A stretch of 35,896 nt of DNA from JANSWP01 sp041941305 (GTDB taxonomy: Bacteria > Bacteroidota > Bacteroidia > Chitinophagales > Saprospiraceae): positions 1-35,896 of the forward strand of contig JBGTQJ010000081.1 in NCBI GenBank assembly GCA_041941305.1. The letters run 5' to 3'. Shown here piece by piece: positions 9,101-19,900 of the stretch (positions are counted from its first letter, which is position 1; each line of letters opens with the position of its first letter). Both the position numbers and the translations under genes were made by a program. The notes under the pieces were generated by a model, which saw only the letters and a program-made list of their open reading frames with translations, was not told where the DNA came from and searched no databases.

Positions 9101-9311
9101 CTTCACCTATGTCCGTTATCGGGTTCCCGCTTTACTCAAGACGAAAAAGCCGCGCATCAAAGAGACCCAAACGCCCTTTATGCCTTCCAATGAAGATTTT
9201 CCTTTGTTTGCATTGAACCAGCCAAAAATAGATTCTAACATTAAATCACCAGAATCGGAAATTGAAAAAGCTGAGGGTGGTATTGATGCCGAGGCAAAGA
9301 AAGGTAACTGA
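6126..9311 (+). CDS. Secreted caspase-family (peptidase C14) protein with N-terminal propeller
   Basis: From the ATG at 6126 this is 1061 aa. This start puts a clean signal peptide (MKIKGLILLTILFGIPAIIMAQ) at the N-terminus; the longer frame from 6012 does not. Residues about 25-395 contain repeated blades with GG(F/Y)xIxG and DGxLLMAGYSNS motifs, like delta-60 or kelch-type propellers. Residues about 400-630 look like two CARDB-type beta-sandwiches. A further beta-rich stretch leads to a caspase-like domain at about 780-1030. The catalytic dyad is His867 in SSHGF and Cys917 in FIDACKSGS. The acidic surroundings of the Cys suit a C14 peptidase that cleaves after Arg or Lys (metacaspase-like) or Asp; I cannot tell which. 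The last 30 residues are charged, and no T9SS sorting domain is visible. Similar propeller-plus-caspase proteins occur in Bacteroidota and other large-genome bacteria, mostly without a known role. Confidence 0.88.
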   Translation: MKIKGLILLTILFGIPAIIMAQGESKVVWQDHYEGFRKDAANKIVEDYAGNLVLVGNTMSKGDKKQDMLFWKVSPTGRTLFQNVIGTKEEEAANAITPTFDGGFVIAGYTDTWKQEVYNGKDPLLVKVDERGEPVFWYEVPGSTEDDAFFDVLQMADGSIVAAGHLGSSIYVVKIDPEGKLIRKTFGGYNSVGRAITQNSNNELVVTGNWGNLNEPVMFVTKLIFRNDDIDKVWQKTPRTAAMRMNKGLDIIHLLGGGYAIVGTGKDKSNEEKLGLVLLNENGRGQKVQAFGGLHEEGGNSLVQTADGNLLMAGYSNSHQRGARRNKAWLQLVNKEGDELWGEKGEFVGGKQEDELVDLVETSDGQLFAVGQTSSENAGNQDGWILKIGDTQKPAEILPTQLSISQIRFVDENNNDTLDARERSYLHFMIKNEGEATAFNVNARTTATGRTGGLDLLRKVIIGRIGAGDSIFASVPVGGKSYLGNGRSNIHVSLEADNDLSGLNSFSYTIISQKEPLPHLKITKSRFLTLHKKGAPNRRERIRLEVELTNLGERPARDVEFKFIFPQKVEAVSIREHQLGDIAVMASQKLFLDFYAASFYEFDSIKIGCVAREKSHRKLFNEHFTIKLTEFGSDVGPTSNLEKEPTYPFENEEVNKNGGPSFYIPGFSFEKPRIEWLAPLPKEEQALLEFYVFKDIDIKLRVTSDSPLDSKDFNMWVNDKRVIGLPFFDPKNVKISQSQNEDGLLEYIYQNKIRLESGDNILALEVNRARSKRAVVNYILPKGNLHVFSFGIPHEDLNYTLNDACGFSNSFENQSGALYKDVRIITYTSKDSTTKRRLEFAIQDIQNDYYFEDIGVHDVVMLYFSSHGFTYRDTLFYIAASDYDDHYPQQTSLDFQREVLEILDEVNCRKVIFIDACKSGSTTLTRLATQREDYQFMVSSSPDEVSHEDTLWQHGAFTRAILEALGTVDILPGKRPEKIDLNNDKVLNLKEIFTYVRYRVPALLKTKKPRIKETQTPFMPSNEDFPLFALNQPKIDSNIKSPESEIEKAEGGIDAEAKKGN

Positions 9312-9540
9312 AAAGCTTGTTAGAAACCCAATTTGCATTCATCCCTACTAAATTTCATGAATTAGCCACCAAATATACAATTTGGAGACCTAAAATGGTT
9401 TTTCCGAAATAAATTTGAATTTTTAGAAATCCCCAGAAATGGGTAGATAAAGCGAGTTATATTACAATAACACCATTAGATTTCAACTATATGAAATATA
9501 ACCCCAAGAAACACTTTAATATTACATTATTCAAGGTAGT

Positions 9541-9831
9541 ATGCCTGAACCAATCCTTAAAATGGACGCATACATTTGGAATGGCCGACAAAAGCTATAT
9601 GGGAAGCTAATCTTAAAAATTGAGAGTCTACAGTTCGTCTTATCTGGATTTGAAAACAGTCGTATATCGTGGAAAATTAATAGGAAAGATATAATACAGG
9701 CGAAAGACTTTCTGGTTTTCGATATAGAAAGACTGGGGCTCCAAATAGAAGGCAAGGACGGACTTATCGATTTATTTGTTATGGAAAACAAGGTAGAATT
9801 AAATACAATTTTGAAAATGCTAAATCAATAA
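9541..9831 (+). CDS. Small PH/GRAM-like protein
   Basis: A 96-aa cytoplasmic protein starting at ATG 9541, with no signal peptide or membrane segment. Its pattern is that of a pleckstrin-homology/GRAM-like beta-barrel with a C-terminal helix: WNGRQKLYGKLILK, LQFVLSG, then WKINRKDI, LGLQIEGKDG and finally VENKVELNTILKMLNQ-like residues. In this fold such strands precede a capping helix, here the last 15 residues. Bacterial members often bind lipids or proteins but have no catalytic residues. It follows the caspase gene on the same strand after a 229-bp spacer in which I see nothing, and its end is only 8 bp from the end of the convergent LytTR regulator gene. A shorter minus-strand frame overlaps it but looks like a shadow. 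The fold call is by pattern only. Confidence 0.6.
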   Translation: MPEPILKMDAYIWNGRQKLYGKLILKIESLQFVLSGFENSRISWKINRKDIIQAKDFLVFDIERLGLQIEGKDGLIDLFVMENKVELNTILKMLNQ

Positions 9832-9839
9832 CTCATCGA

Positions 9840-10577
9840 TTATTTGGTAAACAAGTTTAAAAATTCATCTTTTTTACTCCTTGAAATAGGAACTTTTGAG
9901 TTGTCCTCTGTTAAAGCATATCCTCCATCTTCTCTTAAGAATTTTTTTACAAAGTTAAGATGAACAATGTGCGACTGATGAGTTCGAAAAAATGTATTGG
10001 GAAGTATTTCTGAAAAAGCCTTGATAGATTTACTGACTACAATTTTTTCTTTGGATGTTAAAAAAAAGGTTGTGTAATTCCCCTCTGATTTTAAGCGTAT
10101 TATTTCTGACAGCTCTACAAAATGTAATCCTTCAGAAGAAGAAAGCACCAATCGATTTAATTGCCCCGTCTTCATAGCTTCCTTTAAACCTCCAATCTGT
10201 TCTGATGGTAAATCCCCATTTTTCCTTGCATCAATTTTGTCAACTGCTGCTATCAGCTCATCTATGTTAATCGGTTTGAGTAAATAATCAATGGCATTGT
10301 ATTTAAAAGCTTTGATGGCAAATTCATCAAAAGCGGTAGTGAAAATAACCTGAAAGCCTGGGTTTTTGAATTTATCCAATAAGTCAAACCCAGTCCCGTC
10401 TTTCATTTGAATATCTAATAAAACTGCATCTGGTTTTTTTTGGCGAATGAGCTTTAAGCCACTCATTACTCCATCAGCTTCACCAAGGATTTCTACATTA
10501 GGACAATAGGAAGTCAGAAAATCTCGAAGAATAGAACGAGCGTTGGCTTCGTCATCTATGATTATTAATTGGGTCAT
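9840..10577 (-). CDS. LytTR-family response regulator
   Basis: A 245-aa DNA-binding response regulator. Residues 1-120 are a receiver domain with the acidic pair Asp8-Asp9, the phospho-acceptor Asp55 in VLLDIQMKDG, a Thr near 80-81 and Lys101 in YLLKPINIDEL. Residues about 145-245 are a LytTR domain, recognisable by FFRTHQSHIVHLNFV and the following KVPISRSKKDEF. Proteins of this type (AlgR/AgrA/LytR group) bind direct repeats in promoters when phosphorylated. The gene is divergent from a sensor kinase of the matching type (163-bp spacer), so the two are very likely a cognate pair. Length is normal for the family. Confidence 0.95.
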   Translation of the reverse strand: MTQLIIIDDEANARSILRDFLTSYCPNVEILGEADGVMSGLKLIRQKKPDAVLLDIQMKDGTGFDLLDKFKNPGFQVIFTTAFDEFAIKAFKYNAIDYLLKPINIDELIAAVDKIDARKNGDLPSEQIGGLKEAMKTGQLNRLVLSSSEGLHFVELSEIIRLKSEGNYTTFFLTSKEKIVVSKSIKAFSEILPNTFFRTHQSHIVHLNFVKKFLREDGGYALTEDNSKVPISRSKKDEFLNLFTK

Positions 10578-10601
10578 GTAAATTGTGTAGTTTGTGCTTT
10601 A

Positions 10602-10609
10602 CAAATATA
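10602..10609 (-). promoter_or_regulatory. Possible -7 element for the LytTR regulator gene
   Basis: The minus strand reads TATATTTG, an exact TAnnTTTG match, 24 bp before the ATG. It gives a reasonable leader of about 20 bases. A TTG lies too close to serve as the -33 element. Confidence 0.35.
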
Positions 10610-10659
10610 ATAAAACTCAAAGGGAGATTAAGATAACACGGCTACGTATTGGTAAGCAA

Positions 10660-10687
10660 TTGTATTCAGAATAAACATAGTATTTTG
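10660..10687 (+). promoter_or_regulatory. Possible promoter of the sensor kinase gene
   Basis: TTG at 10660-10662 is followed after 18 bp by TATTTTG at 10681-10687, close to the Bacteroidota -33/-7 pattern (one base short of TAnnTTTG). The leader would be about 50 bases. Confidence 0.3.
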
Positions 10688-10740
10688 AACAATTTTTTTA
10701 TTATTGTTACGGAATATTGCCTCTGTGATTTCTTCATTTT

Positions 10741-13700
10741 ATGATAATTAACCCTATCCACATGCGCTTCCTTTTGCTTTTCCTGCTGTTCTACAACATT
10801 ATTTTATCGCAAAACCCACAGCCCTATTTTCGCAATTATACAACAGAGCATGGTCTTCCAAGCTCAGAGGTTTATCACGGTATTCAGGATAGCAAGGGAT
10901 TTATCTGGTTTTGCACAGACAACGGGATTAGCAGATTTGATGGATACGAATTTCAGAATTTTGATATTAATGATGGCTTACCTGAAAATGTCATTTTTTA
11001 TATACAGGAAGATGCTAAGGGAAGGATTTGGATGAACACGATGTCGGGTAAATTATGCTTTTTAGAAAATGACAGCGTTTTTCTTTACAAATTTAACCAT
11101 TTGATTGAAGAGGAAAAGGAACGGTCAAAAGGTGTAATTTTTAATGTTGCTCAGTTTTATATACAGGACGAGACTGTTTATCTAAAATTAGAAAACTGGG
11201 GTATTTTAAAGATTGATTCTATTGGTAATACCAAATTATTTAGAGGGTCAAATTATAATGCCTCTGTCATTTTTGAGGTAGGAGATGAAGTATTTTGGAA
11301 TGGGACCGACTACCCTGATTCTATTCAACAAAAAATTATTCAGGCACTGAGAAAAAAAAGTGTGTATTTTCTTTCTTTTGAAATTTATGAAAATGAGAAA
11401 AGAACTACCCTTTCTTTTGAATATAATAAAAAACCTGGATGGGATGGTTGGGCAAATAAACTAAATGATGGCAGCCTTCTAGTTAATAGACTTGGTTATA
11501 CTTACATTATAAAGGGAAAAAATAAACTGAATGAGTGGATAAATAGTGGCTTTAAAAGTGAAAACAAAGCCTTCCTTCAAACAATTGAAGGTCTAATCTA
11601 CCAGGGATTCATCAATCAAGAAGGAATACATGTTTACAAAAATATTGAGGACTATCATCGAAATCCCTTTATGACTCTTTTAAAGGGTTATTCTGTTTCT
11701 AGTATTTTTCAAGACAGATCTAAAGGGTTTTGGGTTACCACTATAGATAAGGGTGTATTTTATTGCAAAGATTTAAAGCAAAAAATCTATAGCTCAAATA
11801 TTGGTATTACTGAAGACCGGATCATTTCTATTGAAACAAAAGATGATTCTACCCTTTTCCTGGCATTATGGGATGGTAATATTTTAGAATTCAATTTTCT
11901 TAAAAATCATTTTAAGGCTTTACCTAAATTTAATTCATCCCTTTTCTTCGGTGATTTATTTTACGATAGTGAAAGGGATAGGCTTTGGGCAGGTAAGTAT
12001 AATTTGTTTTTTCTTCAAAATAATAGTTGGGTCCGAGTTTTTGAAAATGCCATTGATTCCAGGCAACAATACCTGGACTTTCCCATAGCCAATGTCATTT
12101 CGCAATCAAAGAAAAATCGTTTTGTTTGGACTGCAGGCAGTAAGGGGTTCGGAAAAGTAGATTTAGTTTTAAAAAAACCTGTATTTAGTTCGCGTAGAAT
12201 TGGATATGAAAATCGTTCTCTAACCATACTGGAATCCAAATCCGATCGAATATGGATAGGCACAACTGATGGGTTATTGGAACTTAGAGAAGACACCATT
12301 ATTCAACAAAGAGGACACCCTGCTTTTGAATATCGGGTGGAAGCTTTGGGTGAATTATCGGATAGTACAATAGTTATCGGAATTAAAGGGAAGGGTATTT
12401 ACTTTTGGAATACCTACAAAAAAGAACCTTTTCTAAATGTCAACAAAGAGGATGGTTTGACTTCCAATTTAATAGAAAACATTCATGTAGATGATAAAGA
12501 TCAAATTTGGGTTGGAACGCCTTTGGGCTTGAATAAAATTATTATTTCTACCAAAAGTAAAGAGGGTTCGCCGGAAGTTACCATTTATAATTACACCACA
12601 AATCATGGATTACCATCTAACGAAATCAACCAGGTACATACCTATAAGAATCATATTTGGGTAGGGACCAGTAAAGGTTTATTGGAATTGATTGAACCTC
12701 CTGTTTCAAAGGTTTCTCTAAAGCCTATTATTCAGAGTATATCTCTAAAGGGAGAAAAAGTTGCACCAGATACATTTGTCACGATACCTTATCGAAATAA
12801 TAGCCTGACAATAAAGTATGTAACCCTTAATTATGGGCAAGGAGGAAACAACATTCTCTATCGGTTTCAAATTTCTCCAGGTCAAAATAACGAATGGTCT
12901 TATACGAATAACAGAAGTGTCAATTTCTCTTCACTTAATGCAGGTGAATACCTATTTCAGGTTCAAAGTCAAAATGAAGATGGCTTTTGGAGTCAATCTG
13001 CCACTTTCCCGTTTAGGATATTAGCTCCATTCTGGCAAAGATGGTGGTTCTTTCTTTTGTTAATTATCTTAATTAGTGGGTTGTTTCTAGTCATATACAA
13101 CTTTCGTATTGGGCAAATAAAACAAGAAGCCCTTGTCCAAAAAAGAATGAGTGAATTAGAACGCTCTGCATTACGTACACAGATGAATCCCCATTTTATT
13201 TTTAATGCATTAAACTCTATTCAAAATTATATCAATCAAGGAGATAAGCTTACGGCAAATCGATATCTTTCCAGATTTGCCCGGCTTATCAGAACTGCTC
13301 TAAACCATTCTAGAGTAACTAAAATCTTACTCGAAGATGAAATCAATACACTTTCCAATTATTTAGAGTTAGAGCAAATGCGCTTTTCAAGTGAATTCGA
13401 TTATGACATAACCATTTCAGATGATTTGGAACCTTTTAATATTGAACTTCCATCCATGCTTATCCAGCCTTTCGTTGAAAATTCCATCGTACATGGCTTG
13501 AGTGCCAAAGAAGGGAAAGGGAAAATATCTATTCATTTTGCTAAAGCAAATAATAAGCTATTAGTGACCATTATCGACAATGGAATAGGCCTTAATGAGT
13601 CATTGAAACTAAAGAAATCCTCATTGCATAAATCTGTCGGAATGACGATCACTAAGCAGCGATTGGAACTAATAAATGGTAAAGCAAAATCCCCCTACCT

Positions 13701-13773
13701 TGAAGTAAAGGAATTAAAAAACAAAAAAGGAAAGGTTACAGGTACAAGTGTAAAATTGGAAATTAACCTTTGA
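10741..13773 (+). CDS. Propeller-type sensor histidine kinase (LytS/HisKA_5 type)
   Basis: A 1010-aa membrane sensor. A signal peptide covers about residues 8-23; Met8 (10762) is an alternative start. Residues about 30-670 are two-component regulator propeller (Reg_prop) blades, visible as repeats such as GLPSSEVYHGIQDSKGFIWF and DDKDQIWVGTPLGLNKI. A Y_Y_Y-type beta-sandwich follows at about 675-755 (NSLTIKYVTLNYGQ and FSSLNAGEYLFQVQSQNEDG). One transmembrane helix lies at about 768-788. The cytoplasmic part has a His_kinase (LytS-like) dimerisation motif QMNPHFIFNALNSIQ with the phospho-acceptor His818, an N-box PFVENSIVHG near 911 and a G-box DNGIG near 946. It should sense an extracytoplasmic ligand and phosphorylate the divergent LytTR regulator. 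Unlike the hybrid sensors of polysaccharide loci, it lacks receiver and AraC domains. Confidence 0.95.
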   Translation: MIINPIHMRFLLLFLLFYNIILSQNPQPYFRNYTTEHGLPSSEVYHGIQDSKGFIWFCTDNGISRFDGYEFQNFDINDGLPENVIFYIQEDAKGRIWMNTMSGKLCFLENDSVFLYKFNHLIEEEKERSKGVIFNVAQFYIQDETVYLKLENWGILKIDSIGNTKLFRGSNYNASVIFEVGDEVFWNGTDYPDSIQQKIIQALRKKSVYFLSFEIYENEKRTTLSFEYNKKPGWDGWANKLNDGSLLVNRLGYTYIIKGKNKLNEWINSGFKSENKAFLQTIEGLIYQGFINQEGIHVYKNIEDYHRNPFMTLLKGYSVSSIFQDRSKGFWVTTIDKGVFYCKDLKQKIYSSNIGITEDRIISIETKDDSTLFLALWDGNILEFNFLKNHFKALPKFNSSLFFGDLFYDSERDRLWAGKYNLFFLQNNSWVRVFENAIDSRQQYLDFPIANVISQSKKNRFVWTAGSKGFGKVDLVLKKPVFSSRRIGYENRSLTILESKSDRIWIGTTDGLLELREDTIIQQRGHPAFEYRVEALGELSDSTIVIGIKGKGIYFWNTYKKEPFLNVNKEDGLTSNLIENIHVDDKDQIWVGTPLGLNKIIISTKSKEGSPEVTIYNYTTNHGLPSNEINQVHTYKNHIWVGTSKGLLELIEPPVSKVSLKPIIQSISLKGEKVAPDTFVTIPYRNNSLTIKYVTLNYGQGGNNILYRFQISPGQNNEWSYTNNRSVNFSSLNAGEYLFQVQSQNEDGFWSQSATFPFRILAPFWQRWWFFLLLIILISGLFLVIYNFRIGQIKQEALVQKRMSELERSALRTQMNPHFIFNALNSIQNYINQGDKLTANRYLSRFARLIRTALNHSRVTKILLEDEINTLSNYLELEQMRFSSEFDYDITISDDLEPFNIELPSMLIQPFVENSIVHGLSAKEGKGKISIHFAKANNKLLVTIIDNGIGLNESLKLKKSSLHKSVGMTITKQRLELINGKAKSPYLEVKELKNKKGKVTGTSVKLEINL

Positions 13774-13863
13774 GTGATTTTAGAAATTTAAGCTAATCGC
13801 TACCAAATATCCACCCTATCTTACTGAATTTACAATCCACCAAAAAGGGGAGATTTGATATTA

Positions 13864-13871
13864 TAAGTTTG
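13864..13871 (+). promoter_or_regulatory. Possible -7 element for the giant surface protein gene
   Basis: TAAGTTTG matches TAnnTTTG exactly and would give a leader of about 90 bases before the ATG at 13967. No TTG stands at the usual -33 distance. The remainder of the 193-bp spacer shows nothing clear. Confidence 0.3.
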
Positions 13872-13966
13872 TACAATGGATTTAACGTTCAATGTGAGTT
13901 GAAAAAATTAAATCCCCAAAAAACTTTTCACACCATAATTAATTCACACTCATCCAAAACTTCATT

Positions 13967-16900
13967 ATGAAAACTCTTTATTTCTACCCAACTCTTTTTT
14001 CTTTAGTTTTTGCCACTTTTATTTATCACTCATCTCAAAATGAAATATCTCAAGAACATATAGAAGTCGTTCATTTTTTTGAAAACGATATATCCTTTGC
14101 AATTGGAAACATGATCCTCCCATGTGATCCTCCTTGTAATACATGCGGTGTTTGTACAACTCCTGGTCCCAACCTGGTGGTAAATGGAGATTTTGATCAA
14201 GGAGATACCGGTTTTACTTCTGATTTGACTAGTAGTTGTACCTGCCTTTTTAGTAGTTATTGTATAGCAACCATAGCTACTGCAAAATGTAACGTTGCCC
14301 AATGGCAGCCAATCACATCTTGTACTGGTGCAGGAAATTACATGGTAGTTGACGGCAGCAACGCTGTTATCTGGAGGCAAAACGTAACAGTGGAAGCAAA
14401 TAAAACCTATAATTTTTCTTTCGCTCACTACCCCAATGTTTCTGGGTCGATTTCTTTACCAATATTGGAACTTAGAGTGGCAGGCAGTCCCATTCTTTCA
14501 AATATTATGGGAATGGGAGGAGCATGGGGTACTTTTTGTGCTAACTACTTTTCACCCTTTAATGGGCAAGTCACCCTGGAAATTGCTCAAACAGGTGGAG
14601 CTGGGTTTAATGATTATGGAATAGATGACATTCAATTCAGTGCATGTGAGCCAGTCATTTCTGTAGAGGCTATGGACGACCAATCCATCTGTTTTGGAGA
14701 AAGTATAACCCTTGAGACTGTCATTACCAGTGCTACTGGAAATTATACCTGTATTTGGGCACCTACAGCTGGTTTAAATGACCCAACAAGCTGCAATCCG
14801 ACCTTTACACCAATTGTACCTCCTTCTATGCCACAACCCATCGTATTTACAGTGACCGTTAATGAAGGAGGTTGTATAGCTACCGATCAGGTGACCATCA
14901 CGGTTTTACCTGAACCAACAGCAATTGCTATTAATTCCGGACCAGTGTGCGAAACGGGTATTTTGACCCTTAATGAAATAGGTGGACAAGGAGTTAATTG
15001 GTTATGGTTAGGACCCAATGGATTCTCCAGCAACCTAAAAAGTCCTACTATCACCAATGTTGGAATTCAAAATGGAGGTCTTTATGATGTAATTGTTACG
15101 GATGCAAATGGCTGTGTTTCAACTTCAAGTACTACTGTAACCATCAATCCATTACCAGAGGTAGATGCTGGCTCAAATTCTCCAATTTGTGAGGGAGAAG
15201 ATTTAGAATTATATGAATTTGCAAATGCGGGGATATCCTATACTTGGATTGGACCCAACGGATACACTTCAAATGAACAAAACCCAATTTTCGTAAACGT
15301 GACTTCACAGAATGCAGGTCTTTATACCGTCATTGTAACAGATGCAAATGGTTGTGTCAATTCTCAAGATATTGATGTGACCATAGAAGAATCCCCTGAT
15401 GTGCAGCTAAGTAGTAACAGTCCAGTTTGTGAAGGAGAGGATTTAAATTTGTCTGAACAAGGAGGAGACGGAGACTCCTGGCAATGGGAAGGACCGGATA
15501 ACTTTATAAGTACGCTTCAAAATCCTGTAATTCAGAATGTAAGTCTGGATGCCGCTGGATTTTACTTTGTAACCGTCACTGCAAGTAATGGATGTACCAG
15601 TGTTGGAGAGATTGAGGTTGAAATAATTGAAACATTTGACGTGCAGGCTTCTAGTAATAGCCCTGTTTGTGAAGGAGAAGAAATATTCCTATTTGAAGAT
15701 ATTGGAGAAGGTGAGGATTATTTCTGGACAGGACCAAATGGTTTTACAAGCAATGATCAGAACCCTTCTATCTTTCCCGCGACCTTGGATGATTCGGGGA
15801 TTTATACAGTAACCGTCACAAAAAACGGATGTACAGTTACAGATGATGTAGAAGTCATAGTTGAAGAATGTTGCTGTATTGATTTTGACATTTTCTGTGA
15901 AAATGTGGATTCCGGCTTTGAATATTTCATTGATTGTAATGAGATAAGCATCAATCCACTTTCCTTTGATGAATGCTACCAGGTAGATTGGGATTGGGGG
16001 GATGGAAGTACTGGTCCCATCACAAATGCAAACGATATTGTCACTCACACATATGACACTACAGGTTCTTATACTGTTTGCATGATTGTAACTGAATTTC
16101 AAAGTGGAGAGCCATGCTGGGATCCGAAAGAGTATTGTGAAGAAATTGAGATATTGCCTGAAGGCAGTATCAGTGGAAACGTTTATGAAGATTTAAATGG
16201 CAACCACCAAGTAGATGCTGGGGAGGACCCATTTGCTAATATTTTGGTAATTCTTCAGTTGCCGGACGGAACCATACAAACGACTTTGACAAATGCATCG
16301 GGTTTTTATACCTTCCAAGATTTGCCTGCTGGGGATTACATAGTTTCAGCAGGTTCCAGTGTTTCCAATACGCATACTTCCTATCCACAAATTATTAATG
16401 TTGAATTGGAAATTTGTGAGTCCGTAAATAATCAGGATTTCTTCCTAACTCCTTTTGATGCTTATGGATGCATCAAAGGTGCTGTCATCTTTGATTTGGA
16501 TAACGATGGTCTAAGAGATTATTTCGATTTGGGAATTCCCAATATGCAAATTGCTATTTCTGGAAACGGAGTGAATGAAACTTTGACTTCTGATGCAACT
16601 GGTAATTTTATGCTGAGTTTATTATTGCCTGGCACTTATCAGGTTACCATTTTGACAGCACCAACAAATGCCGTTTTAACTTCTGGCGATTCTTTCCAGG
16701 TTGAGGTAAAAGCTGAAATCTGTGAAGACAATGTATTGTTTACATTTATTCCAGAAGCAGATTTTGTAGGAATAACAGGAATTGTTGCCTATGACCCGGA
16801 TTGTGATGGTATTTTTGATCCAAACACACACACTGTTATAGGGAATGCACGAGTCGTTTTGAAAGATGAAAACGGAACTATCCTTGATGATACATTAAGT

Positions 16901-19900
16901 GGAATGGACGGACTATTTGTCTTTTATCCTTTACCTCCAGGTACCTATACCATTGAAATTTTAGATGATTTTCCCAATACACAACCTTCCACTCCAACTA
17001 ATTACACCTGGAACATTGATGCAAATAAGTTCGAAACAGGAAATTTCCTTTTTTGTCCCCTCGGACCAACTTTTGAATGTGGGATGTCAGCCATGACTTG
17101 CAATGTATTATATGGTAATGTATTCGATCATGTATTGGCAGTAAAGGACACCAGAGATCGTTCAAATGCACCTATCAACACAAAATGGATTCCTCCACTA
17201 ACTATTACCAATCCTCAATGGAACGCCCAAAATATGGGTACCGTTTTTGGTTTGGCAATTGATAAGGACTACAATATTTATACATCGCAAACAGACGTAT
17301 ATTCTGAATATTCTCCAAGCTATGTTGGAGGCAAAATCTTTAAAGTCGATGCAGTTACCCATGCGGTGAGTACCCTGGCAACATTGCCCAATACAGGATC
17401 AGGACTAGGAAATATTTGTTATGTCGAACAATACGACCGGCTCTATGTAACCAATTTTGAAGACGGGAAAATATATTGGATTCACATTCCTAGTGGAACA
17501 GTTTCATCCCTTCCTTATGATTTCAATAACCCCCATAATTCCTCAAATCTAAACAATCCACCGTTTGAAAATTTAGGTGAGCGGGTTTGGGCAGTTGCAT
17601 ATCACAGCCCAGACAACAGACTTTATTTTAGTGTCTGGAATCAAAACTGTGGATTTACGATAAGCTCAGCACCTGTTGGGTCACTTAATAATCAAGTTTA
17701 CTCCATTCAATTGGATGCCAATGGCGATTTCCCTTCCAATACTTCCACAGAAAACCTCGAAATAGATTTGCCCCCGCTCCCTGGGAAAAATCACTCTGAC
17801 CCTGTTTCTGACATTGCCTTTTCCAATGATTTCTCCACCATGATTTTAGCAGAGAAGTCCGTATATGAGTTTCAATTTTCAAGCCTCCGTCAACGTCCTG
17901 CTGATCTTTTTCCCAATTGGCCACAAGCAAGGTTATTTGAATATACCGATCAAGGTTCAAATTGGGGCAGCTCTCCTTCACAACAATATTATATTGGAGT
18001 AGAGCCAGGTTCAAATGGACAGAGCGCAGTCGGAGGCATTGATTATGGATACGATAATTTTACCAATCCTCCAACTATTCCCGATTGCGACACAGTTGTA
18101 TATGCAACAGGAAATGCTTTGGAGCTTACTTATGTTGGCGGCGCCCATAATGTTTTTGGAATGGCAATCATTCCGGCTTCTGGTAATACGCTGACCAATT
18201 TGAACAGTGTTATCATCGATGCAGGTCCTTCTTCTTCATTTAAAACCGAGCTTGGCGACGTGGAAGTTTTCAAATGTGGTTGCCCAAATGGATGTAACTG
18301 GAGCGCAAATGTCAGTTACCAACATATTAGTTGTAATGGTGCAAATGACGGAGTAGCTTCTGCTGCACCCACAAATGGAACACCTCCATATACTTATCTG
18401 TGGAATGATCCCGGAAATTCAACAACACCTACTATCTCAGGATTGGCACCTGGCAATTATTGTGTAACAGTAACCGATGACGATATGTGTCAAATTGTTA
18501 CCTGTGGAGATATTTTGGAGGCAGGAGAAATTGTTTTGACCATATCAAACCAAACAAATATTGATTGCAACAATCCGGTAGGTTCAGCGACAGTCATAGC
18601 TACTGGCGGAACTGTCAGTACTATTGGATATACGTACAATTGGTCCAATGGCTTTGTAGAAACTACATTAGGAGGATCTACCAACACTTTCATTACGGGT
18701 GGCACTTACACTGTTACTGTAACCGATGAAAATGGATGTACTGAAACTACAATCGTTGAAATTACCGAAACCAGCTCAGTTATGCTGACCCTCGATTCTA
18801 AAACAGATATTGATTGCAATAATCCAAAAGGGTCAGCCACAGTTCTGGCAACTGGTGGTTTACAAGGTATAGTGGGGTATCAATTTGATTGGTCAACTGG
18901 TTTTGTGGATCACTCTTTTGATTACTCGACTGAAACATTCACTTTAGCTGGTACTTATTCCGTCACAGTGACGGACGCATTGGGATGTACAGATGAATTG
19001 AGTTTCACGATTAATTCAACGCCGATACCAACTGCTTTCTTTGCATACAATCTTATCAGTCCCTGTGGAGAAACTTATGCTTTCACTGATCAATCTATTG
19101 GAAACGGGTTGACTTATTCCTGGGATTTTGGCGATGGAAGTCCACTTTCTACGCAAACGAGTCCTATTCATACTTATGCTAATTCTGGATTGTATACCGT
19201 AACACTCACGGTTACAGATGTCAATGGATGTGACGTCACTCATTCAGAAACCTTTATGGTCAATAAAGCCATTGACGTTGAAATCGATTGTACTTCCAAT
19301 TGTTTAGATGTAAGTTGTAATGTGGTTTCCGGTGTAGCTACCTGGTACAATTGGGACTGGGGAGATGGCAATACCTCATCCGGGACAACCACGCCAACAC
19401 ATACTTATACTAATCCAGGAACATATCAGGTTTGTTTAACTGCCTTGAGTATAGATTGTAGTGATACAGCCTGCCAAACTATAACAGTTGCTGAATGTCC
19501 TTGTGACAGTCTGGGGCATCAAGTAATTGCCCATCAAGCACCTCAAAATGGACAGGATTGTTACAGTTTGGATATTGACGTAGGCTTACCTGGACCATTT
19601 TTAATCTTAGCTAAAATTCAGGTTTCTGGTGTAACATTTTCGAATATTCAATTTGATCCCCTAACCTATGGAACAAGCCTAAATGGAACAGCTGATGAAT
19701 TGGAGATATTTGCGATAGGGCAAGGCTTTAATCCTGGTTTAGATCCAAATGCCATTCAGTTTTGCCTCTCGGGAGTACCCGCTGGCTGCCAGGTACCCAT
19801 CGTTTTTGAGTGGTATCAAAAGAATGCATTGGATATACCTGAAAAAATTTGTGAACAGGAAATAGTTTTTGAATGCTTTGAGATAACCGATTGTATAGAC

